DNA of 7,890 nucleotides, from positions 1 through 7,890 of the forward strand of contig JASKZT010000236.1 in NCBI GenBank assembly GCA_030145965.1, read 5' to 3'. Under the pieces are notes generated by a model. The model ran no database searches. It was not told the origin of the DNA and saw only the letters and a program-made list of their open reading frames with translations. Below are positions 1 through 5,481 of the stretch, in pieces. The translations under genes and the position numbers were made by a program. Origin of the DNA: Ornithinimicrobium sp. Lineage in GTDB: Bacteria > Actinomycetota > Actinomycetes > Actinomycetales > Dermatophilaceae. Each line of letters starts with the position of its first letter. Position 1 is the first letter of the stretch.

Positions 1-8
1 CGCGCCGA

Positions 9-46
9 GCACGGCCGCGCCCCCGCGCCCCGCACTGCGGCCGTGC
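9..46 (-). terminator. Stem-loop just downstream of tatC, possible terminator
   Basis: Positions 9-18 (GCACGGCCGC) and 37-46 (GCGGCCGTGC) are perfect 10-base inverted repeats separated by 18 bases. The structure begins 13 bases after the tatC stop codon. There is no run of T after it on the minus strand, so it is not a classic intrinsic terminator, but GC-rich stems without a T tract are common at actinobacterial gene ends. It could also be a processing or attenuation element ahead of a further gene such as helY, which follows tatC in mycobacteria. The rest of 1-59 shows only one copy of the word ACGGCATACC at 50-59. Confidence 0.45.
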
Positions 47-49
47 GCG

Positions 50-59
50 ACGGCATACC
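50..59 (-). repeat. Copy 1 of the recurring 10-mer GGTATGCCGT
   Basis: The plus strand reads ACGGCATACC, the reverse complement of GGTATGCCGT. This copy is noncoding: it lies directly after the tatC stop codon and before the stem-loop. The other two copies in the window are inside genes. Confidence 0.6.
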
Positions 60-887
60 TCATCGCAGGGGGGTGGCCTCGTCCGGCGCCAGGCCGGCGT
101 AGCGGTCGGCGGCGTCCGTGCCGCGGCCGGGCCGGCGGCGCTCCAGGAGGAAGGCCACGGCCACGGCGCACCAGAAGAGCAGGAAGACCGGTGCGGCCAT
201 GGCCAGCATGGTCCAGGCCGAGGGGTCGGGGGTCATGAAGGCGGAGAAGACGAGGATCCCGAAGAGCGTGACCCGCCAGCTGCGCAGCATGTTGCGCGCG
301 GACAGGATCCGCATCTGGTTCAGCGCCACGAGGACGACCGGCAGGAGGAAGGCCAGGCCGAAGGCGAGGAGGAAGAAGAGCCACAGGGAGAGGAACTCGG
401 TGGCGCCCGGCAGGTTCGCCAGCCCGTCGGGGGTGAAGCCGAGCAGGATCGCCACGAGCCGCGGGAAGGTGTAGGCCGCGAGGAAGGCACCGGCGAAGAA
501 CAGCGGGATGCTGATGGCGAAGTAGGCCAGGGCGATCCGCTTCTCCCGGGGCTTGAGCCCGGGCAGGAGGAAGGCCCAGAACTGCCACAGCCAGACCGGG
601 CTGGCCAGCAGGATGCCGGAGAAGATGGCGACCTTGAGCTGCATCGCGAAGGGCTCGGTGATGTTCTGGAAGCGGGGGGTGACGAGGTCGTCGCCACGCT
701 CCTCGCCGACCGCCTGGATCGGGGCCATGACGAACGTGATGATCTCGTCGTACCAGTACCACCCGACCACGGCCAGGGCGGCGATCGCCACGACGCTGAC
801 CAGGAGGCGGTTGCGCAGCTCGCGGAAGTGCGCCCCGAGCGTCATACGGCCGTCGGGGTCCTTCTGCCGTCGGGTGGCGCGCGCCAT
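60..887 (-). CDS. tatC: Twin-arginine translocase subunit TatC
   Basis: TatC is the multi-spanning inner-membrane receptor that recognises twin-arginine signal peptides and recruits TatA to export folded proteins. The 275-residue product has the family's architecture: a charged N-terminus, the signal-peptide-binding motif HFRELRNRLL at 20-29, and six hydrophobic segments near 28-46, 87-108, 120-140, 168-190, 206-220 and 225-247. The conserved loop PGLKPREKR (109-117) contains E115, equivalent to E. coli Glu103, and FMTPDP (217-222) follows TM5. The ATG at 887 has GGAGG only two bases upstream, which is tight. An internal ATG at 845 is the alternative, but actinobacterial TatC proteins usually carry a similar N-terminal extension. 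It lies 44 bases behind tatA and is probably cotranscribed. Oddity: the conserved TM4 glutamate (E. coli Glu170) aligns with L181 in FGLAFLLP. Confidence 0.96.
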   Translation of the reverse strand: MARATRRQKDPDGRMTLGAHFRELRNRLLVSVVAIAALAVVGWYWYDEIITFVMAPIQAVGEERGDDLVTPRFQNITEPFAMQLKVAIFSGILLASPVWLWQFWAFLLPGLKPREKRIALAYFAISIPLFFAGAFLAAYTFPRLVAILLGFTPDGLANLPGATEFLSLWLFFLLAFGLAFLLPVVLVALNQMRILSARNMLRSWRVTLFGILVFSAFMTPDPSAWTMLAMAAPVFLLFWCAVAVAFLLERRRPGRGTDAADRYAGLAPDEATPLR

Positions 888-931
888 GTCCTCCGCCCGG
901 GGTCGTCGTGGTCGGTCGTGCGGTGGGGTGC

Positions 932-1222
932 TCAGGGCCGGGTCGTGCCCTCGTCGCGGCGGCCCTCGAGCCGGCGGTAGTCCTCTTGCGCGGTGTCCGC
1001 GCGGGCGGGGTCGACGCGGTCGGTGGTCGCGCCCGGCACCGGCGGCTCCCCGGCCTTGCGGTCCTTGCGGGCCTCGTTCTCGTCCTTCATCTGGTCGACC
1101 TCGGTCTTGAAGATGCGCATGGACTCACCGAGGCTGCGCGCCGCGCTCGGCATGTTCTTCCAGCCGAAGAGCAGGACGAAGGCGACGATCAGGACGACGA
1201 CGTGCCAGATCTGGATGCGCAT
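932..1222 (-). CDS. tatA: Twin-arginine translocase subunit TatA
   Basis: TatA oligomers form or destabilise the membrane passage used by folded Tat substrates bound to TatC. The 96-residue product has the standard form: a single N-terminal membrane helix at about residues 5-20, the FG hinge at 19-20, an amphipathic helix beginning WKNMPSAARSLGESMRIF (21-38), and a charged, disordered tail rich in Asp, Glu, Arg and Pro. A GAGGTG ribosome-binding site lies eight bases before the ATG. The gene sits 58 bases behind pafC and 44 bases ahead of tatC, the same order as in Mycobacterium. TatB has a similar fold but a longer amphipathic helix; the short length, the ARSLGES sequence and the pairing with tatC favour TatA. 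No tatB lies in the window, and actinobacteria generally carry it elsewhere. Confidence 0.95.
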   Translation of the reverse strand: MRIQIWHVVVLIVAFVLLFGWKNMPSAARSLGESMRIFKTEVDQMKDENEARKDRKAGEPPVPGATTDRVDPARADTAQEDYRRLEGRRDEGTTRP

Positions 1223-1277
1223 GTTGGTCTCACCTCACGAGGACGGTCCGTCCGCGCGGGCGGACATGGTCACGCTC

Positions 1278-1283
1278 AGTCTA
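1278..1283 (-). promoter_or_regulatory. Possible -10 element TAGACT before tatA
   Basis: On the minus strand the pafC stop codon TAG is the first half of TAGACT, which fits the actinobacterial -10 pattern TANNNT. Transcription would start near 1271 and leave a leader of about 50 bases before the tatA ATG. No convincing -35 hexamer is visible, and readthrough from pafC could equally supply tatAC. Confidence 0.25.
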
Positions 1284-2273
1284 GACCTGCTCGGCATCCC
1301 CGGCGGGAATCGTGCCGGCCAGCGCGGAGCGCGCCTGACGTGCGACCTCGGCGGCCACCTCGGGCGGGGCGACGACCCGCACGCCCCCGCCCTGGCGGCG
1401 GACGAGACGGTGCAGCCAGCGCGGGTCGCCGACCCGCATCGACACCTCCAGCCGGCCACCCTCGCGCTCGGTCACCGACTCGACGGGGAAGCTCTCGGCC
1501 ACCCACGTCGACCCCGGCTCGAGGCGCAGGGTGACCGTGAGGTCGTCCGGCGAGCCGAGGAAGGCGCCGCGGGAGAGGTCGCGCTCGGGCAGGTCCTGGG
1601 GCGGGGCGGCCGGCTCGTCGAGGACACGGAGGTGCTCGACCCGGTCGAGGCGGAAGAGGCGCACCCCGGCGGCGCGGTGGCACCAGCCCTCGAGGTACCA
1701 CCGGCCGTCGACCGAGACGACGCGCAGCGGGTCGACGTCGCGCTCGGTCGTCTCGTCCCGGCTGGCCACGTGGTAGCGCAGGTGGACCCGCCGGCCCTCG
1801 GTCAGCGCGCGTCGGACGTCGGCCACCAGGCCGGCCGGCAGGGTGGGCTCGAGGTCGACGCTCACCTGCCCGCCCTGCTCGAGGCCGGCCGCGTCGCCCG
1901 CGGCCTGCTCGAGCTTGGCCAGCGCCCGGTCGACGGCGTCGCTCTGCGCCAGGCCCGGGGTGGCGGCCAGCGCCCGCAGCGCGACGACGATCGCCAGCGC
2001 CTCGTCCCGGCCCAGCCGCAGCGGCCGGGCGATCGAGTCGGCGTTGGAGACGAAGACCCGACCGCCCTCCCACTGGGCGTCGATGAGGTCGTCCGGGTAG
2101 TGCCCCGGCGTGCCGCAGACGAAGAGGACCTGGAGGTCGTCGACCACCTGCTGCTCGCTGACGCCCAGCTCGGCGGCCGCCTCGGCCAGGTCGATCCCCT
2201 GGCGGTTGAGCAGCCACGGGACCATGGTCAGCAGCCGGCCGAGCCGGGCGGTCGCGCTCTCGTAGGTGCTCAT
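1281..2273 (-). CDS. pafC: WYL-domain transcriptional regulator PafC
   Basis: PafC pairs with PafB. In mycobacteria the PafBC complex activates the LexA-independent DNA-damage response and senses single-stranded DNA through its WYL domains. The 330-residue product has an N-terminal winged-helix region (about 5-60, with LAEAAAELGVSEQQVVDDL resembling a helix-turn-helix), a WYL domain around 145-220 with the name-giving W192-Y193-L194 intact and the conserved FRLDRV at 207-212, and a C-terminal WCX-like extension. The ATG overlaps the pafB stop as ATGA (2270-2273), so translation is probably coupled, and GAGGAGG lies seven bases upstream within pafB. The stop is TAG. Length and position directly after pafB and before tatA match the family. 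It acts in the cytoplasm on DNA. The role in this organism is inferred from homology. Confidence 0.94.
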   Translation of the reverse strand: MSTYESATARLGRLLTMVPWLLNRQGIDLAEAAAELGVSEQQVVDDLQVLFVCGTPGHYPDDLIDAQWEGGRVFVSNADSIARPLRLGRDEALAIVVALRALAATPGLAQSDAVDRALAKLEQAAGDAAGLEQGGQVSVDLEPTLPAGLVADVRRALTEGRRVHLRYHVASRDETTERDVDPLRVVSVDGRWYLEGWCHRAAGVRLFRLDRVEHLRVLDEPAAPPQDLPERDLSRGAFLGSPDDLTVTLRLEPGSTWVAESFPVESVTEREGGRLEVSMRVGDPRWLHRLVRRQGGGVRVVAPPEVAAEVARQARSALAGTIPAGDAEQV

Positions 2274-3292
2274 CGGCCGTCCTCCTCGTGCGCCTCGACG
2301 ACGCCGCTCAGCAGCCCCCGGACCTGGGCCTGCAGCTCGGGAGGCTCGACGGCCCGTGCGTCGGCGCCGGCGGCGGCGACCTCCTCGGCGAGGCCCCGCA
2401 GGCTGCGCACCCGCACCTCGAGCAGGTCCCAGCCCTCCGGTGCCGGCTCCCCCGCGACCACCGTGCCGGCGCGCCGCAGCGAGCTGGCCGCACGGTCGCG
2501 GACGAGCACCCGGGCGGTCGCGCCCGCCGCGGCAGAGCCGTCGTCGCCGGAGGCGGCCCGGATCATGGCGAGCGCGTCGAGGTCGGCGGGCACGGCATAC
2601 CCCCCGGGCCGTCCGGCACGGGAGGGGACGCCGCTGACGCGGTCGAGGCGGAAGACGCGGGGCGCGTCGCGGTCGAGGTCGTGGCCGGTGACGTACCACC
2701 GGCCGTGCCAGCTGGTCAGCGACCAGGGCCGCACGTGCCGGCCGGTGAGGTCGCCGGTGCCGCCGCGGTAGTCGAAGCGGATCGGCGTGCGCGAGAGCAC
2801 GGCGTCGCGGACGGTCTCGAAGGCCGGCTCGCTCGTGCGCAGCAGCGGCTCGATGCCCGCGACCGATGCCTCGTCGCGGACGACCCCGGCGGCCTCGAGC
2901 TTGCGCAGCGCCTGCGCCGCCGGTCCTGCGAGGCTGGCCTGGCTCCAGGCGCGGCTGGCCAGGCCGATGACGGCCAGCTCGTCGGGCTCGAAGGCGAGCT
3001 CAGGCAGGGCGTACTCGCGCTGGTCGATGCGGTAGCCCGGCTCGTCGTCGAAGAACGGGTCGATCGGCTCGGTGCGCAGCGGGATGCCGAGCGCGCGCAG
3101 CTCGTCCTTGTCGCGCTCGAACATCCGCTCGAAGGCCTCGTCGTTGTCGCTGTAGGCCGGGACGGCCTCCCGGATGCGGGCCCGCGAGAGGGGCTGGCGC
3201 GTCGACAGCAGGGCGATGACCAGGTTGAGCAGCCGTTCGGTCTTCGCGGCCGCCGGTGACGGACCCTTGGCCCCGGTGCTGGGTGCAGGCAT
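2270..3292 (-). CDS. pafB: WYL-domain transcriptional regulator PafB
   Basis: PafB is the partner of PafC in the DNA-damage-responsive activator. The 340-residue product shows a winged-helix DNA-binding region at about 17-90 (KTERLLNLVIALLSTRQPL, then SDNDEAFERMFERDKDELRAL), a WYL domain around 155-225 with W199-Y200-V201 in place of strict WYL and FRLDRV at 214-219, and a C-terminal WCX-like domain up to 335. The reading frame stays open far upstream, across the opposite-strand genes. I choose the ATG at 3292 because homology to the family begins just after it and a TAGCCT -10 candidate lies seven bases before it. No ribosome-binding site precedes it, so the message is probably leaderless. 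pafB is cut off from pafA here by two FKBP genes and the plus-strand pair, unlike in mycobacteria where pafA-pafB-pafC are adjacent. Confidence 0.94.
   Translation of the reverse strand: MPAPSTGAKGPSPAAAKTERLLNLVIALLSTRQPLSRARIREAVPAYSDNDEAFERMFERDKDELRALGIPLRTEPIDPFFDDEPGYRIDQREYALPELAFEPDELAVIGLASRAWSQASLAGPAAQALRKLEAAGVVRDEASVAGIEPLLRTSEPAFETVRDAVLSRTPIRFDYRGGTGDLTGRHVRPWSLTSWHGRWYVTGHDLDRDAPRVFRLDRVSGVPSRAGRPGGYAVPADLDALAMIRAASGDDGSAAAGATARVLVRDRAASSLRRAGTVVAGEPAPEGWDLLEVRVRSLRGLAEEVAAAGADARAVEPPELQAQVRGLLSGVVEAHEEDGR
2592..2601 (-). repeat. Copy 2 of the recurring 10-mer GGTATGCCGT
   Basis: Within pafB this word encodes Gly-Tyr-Ala-Val (residues 231-234). The Tyr codon is TAT, although nearly all other tyrosines in the window use TAC. 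Confidence 0.6.
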
Positions 3293-3299
3293 GGGCCGA

Positions 3300-3305
3300 A
3301 GGCTA
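3300..3305 (-). promoter_or_regulatory. -10 element TAGCCT, leaderless start of pafB
   Basis: On the minus strand TAGCCT fits TANNNT and lies seven bases before the pafB ATG at 3292, so the predicted transcription start falls on or next to the ATG. No purine-rich ribosome-binding site lies between them. No clear -35 is visible. The RecA-NDp signature of PafBC-controlled promoters is not recognisable upstream. Confidence 0.5.
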
Positions 3306-3331
3306 CTAGACACCTGTGCGAGCGCCCGTCG

Positions 3332-3364
3332 GGCCGGCCGCGTCCCCGCGGGCCGGGCGCGCCC
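3332..3364. other. Two perfect palindromes in the pafB/DUF3866 divergent promoter region
   Basis: GGCCGGCC (3332-3339) and GGGCGCGCCC (3355-3364) are perfect palindromes with centres 24 bases apart. The second falls in the spacer upstream of the DUF3866 -10 element. They could be operator half-sites for a dimeric regulator, but short GC palindromes arise easily in DNA of this composition. Confidence 0.2.
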
Positions 3365-3370
3365 CTGGCC

Positions 3371-3376
3371 TACGCT
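3371..3376 (+). promoter_or_regulatory. -10 element TACGCT, leaderless start of the DUF3866 gene
   Basis: TACGCT fits TANNNT and ends six bases before the GTG at 3383, so the first transcribed base should be the G of the start codon. The bases between are C-rich and offer no ribosome-binding site. No obvious -35 is present. Confidence 0.55.
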
Positions 3377-3382
3377 GCCCCC

Positions 3383-4495
3383 GTGATCCAGTGGCGCGAG
3401 GCGACGGTCGTCGAGGTGCTCGGCGGGTGGCCGGGCGTGGTCGAGCTGTCGGTCGAGGTCGAGACCCTCGGGACCGTGCGCGCCCTCGCCTACCCCGACG
3501 TCGTCGGCACGCCGGTGCCGGGCGACCGGGTGCTGCTCAACGTCACCGCGCTCGAGCGCGGTCTCGGCACCGGCGGGTATGCCGTGGTCGTCGCCGTGCC
3601 CGACCGCCCGGCGGCCTGGCCGGTGCGGCGTCCCGACGGGCCGGGTCACCTGGTCAAGGCCCGCTACACGCCGTTGCAGACGATGGTCCTCGGCGTGGAC
3701 GACCCCGAGGGCGAGCACCACGAGGTGCTGCGCGACGCCGACGACCTCGCGGGGCTGCCGGTGGTGGCCGCGGACCTGCACTCGGCGCTGCCCGCGGTGC
3801 TGGCCGGCATCCGGGCCGAGCGCCCGGGCGCCCGCGTCGTCCACGTCATGACCGACGGCGGTGCGCTGCCGGCAGCCTTCTCCCGGACGTGCGCCGAGCT
3901 GCGCGCGGCGGGCTGGCTGGAGGCCGTGGTGACCGCGGGGCAGGCCTACGGCGGCGACCTCGAGGCGGTCACCGTGCACAGCGCCCTCCTGGCGGCTCGG
4001 CTCGTCGCGGGCGCCGACGTCGCCGTCGTCGCGCAGGGCCCGGGCAACCTGGGCACCGGCACCCGCTGGGGCTTCTCGGGGGTCTCCGCCGGGGAGGCGC
4101 TCAACGCGGCCGCCGTCCTCGGCGGCCTGCCGGTCGCCTCGCTGCGGGTCTCCGAGGCCGACGCCCGACCGCGGCACCGGGGGCTGTCGCACCACAGCGC
4201 CACCGCCTACGGCCGGGTGCTCGCCCATCCCGCCGATGTCCCCGTGCCGGCCGGGCGCACCGGCCGCGCGGCGACCGACGCGACGCTGGAGCAGGTCGCC
4301 GGCCAGGTCGCGGACCTGGCCGGCCGGGCGCCGCACCTGCGGCCGGTGCCGGTCGACGTGGACGGGTTGCTGGCGGCCCTGCGCGCGGTGCCCGTGCGGC
4401 TGTCGACGATGGGCCGCGGGCTGGACGACGACGCCGCGTCCTTCCTGGCGGCGGCGGTGGCGGGCGCCCACGCCGCGCGGGCGACGAACGCCTAG
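3383..4495 (+). CDS. DUF3866-family protein of unknown function
   Basis: I recognise this as the DUF3866 family, for which I know no experimentally assigned function. The 370-residue product has no signal peptide and no convincing membrane helix, so it is probably cytoplasmic. Residues 1-75 look like a small beta-rich domain (many short Val/Leu strands, YPDVVGTPVPGDRV at 37-50). The conserved core follows: KARYTPLQ at 92-99, TDGGALP at 157-163, GQAYGGDLEAV at 186-196, QGPGNLGTGT at 218-227, GFSG at 230-233 and RHRGLSHH at 264-271. The Gly-rich turns and clustered His and Asp residues suggest a binding or catalytic site, which is inference. The GTG start fits a leaderless promoter six bases upstream. 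The stop TAG lies nine bases before the glutaminase ATG, so the two genes probably form a unit. It diverges from pafB with 90 bases between. Confidence 0.85.
   Translation: MIQWREATVVEVLGGWPGVVELSVEVETLGTVRALAYPDVVGTPVPGDRVLLNVTALERGLGTGGYAVVVAVPDRPAAWPVRRPDGPGHLVKARYTPLQTMVLGVDDPEGEHHEVLRDADDLAGLPVVAADLHSALPAVLAGIRAERPGARVVHVMTDGGALPAAFSRTCAELRAAGWLEAVVTAGQAYGGDLEAVTVHSALLAARLVAGADVAVVAQGPGNLGTGTRWGFSGVSAGEALNAAAVLGGLPVASLRVSEADARPRHRGLSHHSATAYGRVLAHPADVPVPAGRTGRAATDATLEQVAGQVADLAGRAPHLRPVPVDVDGLLAALRAVPVRLSTMGRGLDDDAASFLAAAVAGAHAARATNA
3576..3585 (+). repeat. Copy 3 of the recurring 10-mer GGTATGCCGT
   Basis: Within the DUF3866 gene this word encodes Gly-Tyr-Ala-Val (residues 65-68), again using the rare Tyr codon TAT. 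Confidence 0.6.
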
Positions 4496-4498
4496 GGT
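4493..4498 (+). promoter_or_regulatory. -10 element TAGGGT before glsA, overlapping the DUF3866 stop
   Basis: The TAG stop of the DUF3866 gene is the first half of TAGGGT, which fits TANNNT and ends six bases before the glsA ATG. The spacing equals that before the DUF3866 gene, so glsA may also have its own leaderless transcript. The same bases contain GGGTGGG, a weak Shine-Dalgarno match, so translation from a two-gene message is equally possible. Confidence 0.4.
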
Positions 4499-4504
4499 GG
4501 GCAG

Positions 4505-5449
4505 ATGCCCTCTCCCGAGCACGACCTCACGGCCTATCTCGACGAGCTGCTGGAGCGGGTCCGGGACGACGACGCCGGGGAGCTGCACGAGCTGCCGGTG
4601 CTCGCGGAGGCGGACCCCGAGCGCACGGCCGTGGCCCTCGTCGACGTCGACGGGCACGTCTGGCGCGCCGGCGACGCCGACCACCGCTTCCCGATCCAGT
4701 CGCTGAGCAAGGCCGTCGTCTACGGCCTGGCGATCGACAGCGTCGGCATGAAGGAGGTCCTGCGGCACATCGACGTCGAGCCCTCCGGCGACGCCTTCAA
4801 CCGGATCAGCCTGGACGACGGCTCCAACCGCCCGGCCAACCCGATGATCAACGCCGGCGCCCTCACCGCGCACTCCCTCGTCGCCGGCGACGACGCGGCC
4901 CACCGCTTCGTGCGCATCCGCGAGGCGCTCTCGCGGATGACCGGGCACGAGCTGCACGTCGACGAGGCCTCCTACCGCCAGGAGATGGAGGACGGGCACC
5001 GCAACCTGGGCATCGCCCACCTGGTCAAGGCCCTCTCCGAGCTGCCCGACGAGCCGCACGACGTCGTCGACGGTTACACGCGCCAGTGCGCGCTGGCGGT
5101 GAGCACCGTGGAGCTGGCCCGCATCGGGGCGACGCTGGCCAACGACGGCGTCGTCCCAGGGACCGAGGAGCGGGTGCTCAGCTCGCAGGCGGCCCGTCAC
5201 GTCCTGTCGGTCATGCTCACCTGCGGCATGTACGACTCCGCCGGGGACTGGGTCTCCTCGGTCGGCATCCCGGCCAAGAGCGGCATCAGCGGCGGCATCA
5301 TCGGTGCCGTGCCCGGCCGGTTCGGGCTCGCGACCTACTCACCCCGCCTGGACGAGCACGGCAACTCCAGCCGCGGCATCGCGGCCTTCGAGCACCTCTC
5401 GGTCGACCTCGACCTGCACGTGCTGCGCCCCCGTCACCGCGACGGGTGA
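4505..5449 (+). CDS. glsA: Glutaminase, GlsA (serine-dependent beta-lactamase-fold) family
   Basis: The enzyme hydrolyses L-glutamine to L-glutamate and ammonia in the cytoplasm, feeding glutamate and nitrogen pools and, in some bacteria, acid resistance. The 314-residue length is typical. The catalytic S-x-x-K pair is S66-L-S-K69 within FPIQSLSKAV. Other family positions are intact: NPMINAGAL with N116, YRQE with E160, N167 in GHRNLGI, Y191 in GYTRQC, LTCGMYD with Y243, and the K258-S259-G260 box in IPAKSGISGGII. These place it firmly in the GlsA family, and an active enzyme is expected. There is no C-terminal STAS domain or ankyrin repeat, as seen in some longer glutaminases. It follows the DUF3866 gene by nine bases, probably in the same transcription unit, and converges on the FKBP gene 27 bases beyond its stop. 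Why a glutaminase sits in the Pup locus is unknown. Confidence 0.95.
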   Translation: MPSPEHDLTAYLDELLERVRDDDAGELHELPVLAEADPERTAVALVDVDGHVWRAGDADHRFPIQSLSKAVVYGLAIDSVGMKEVLRHIDVEPSGDAFNRISLDDGSNRPANPMINAGALTAHSLVAGDDAAHRFVRIREALSRMTGHELHVDEASYRQEMEDGHRNLGIAHLVKALSELPDEPHDVVDGYTRQCALAVSTVELARIGATLANDGVVPGTEERVLSSQAARHVLSVMLTCGMYDSAGDWVSSVGIPAKSGISGGIIGAVPGRFGLATYSPRLDEHGNSSRGIAAFEHLSVDLDLHVLRPRHRDG

Positions 5450-5458
5450 CGGGGGCGC
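5425..5458 (+). terminator. Perfect 14-bp hairpin over the glsA stop codon
   Basis: GCGCCCCCGTCACC (5425-5438) and GGTGACGGGGGCGC (5445-5458) are exact inverted repeats with a six-base loop. The glsA stop (5447-5449) lies in the right arm, so the last codons of the gene form part of the stem. No T tract follows. It probably ends glsA transcription and, being symmetric, may also block readthrough from the convergent FKBP gene. Confidence 0.65.
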
Positions 5459-5465
5459 GAGCGGG

Positions 5466-5481
5466 GCTGAGGAGCCTCAGC
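5466..5481 (-). terminator. 7-bp hairpin over the FKBP stop codon
   Basis: GCTGAGG (5466-5472) and CCTCAGC (5475-5481) are perfect inverted repeats with two bases between; sterically this is six pairs with a four-base loop. It covers the stop codon of the FKBP gene (5477-5479) and lies seven bases from the larger hairpin over the glsA stop. No T tract is present. Confidence 0.4.

Noticed and set aside
1246..1265. Imperfect hairpin between pafC and tatA (GTCCGTCC / GGGCGGAC)
   Set aside because: The arms differ at one position that is a mismatch in the minus-strand RNA, leaving five pairs plus two; too weak for a terminator call.
993..2771. Long plus-strand frame opposite tatA, pafC and pafB
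   Set aside because: Low-complexity Ala/Arg/Gly/Pro-rich translation with no recognisable motif, lying opposite well-supported genes.
3293..3345. Search for the RecA-NDp (PafBC-dependent) promoter pattern TTGTCRGTG-N8-TANNNT before pafB
   Set aside because: Only a partial GTGTC is present, at the wrong spacing to the TAGCCT element. No autoregulation by PafBC can be claimed.
3293..5200. Open reading frame on the minus strand in frame with pafB, reaching up to 5200 across the DUF3866 and glsA genes
   Set aside because: It is a composition effect of antisense GC-rich codons. Family similarity for pafB begins just after 3292, and the plus-strand genes have intact catalytic motifs.
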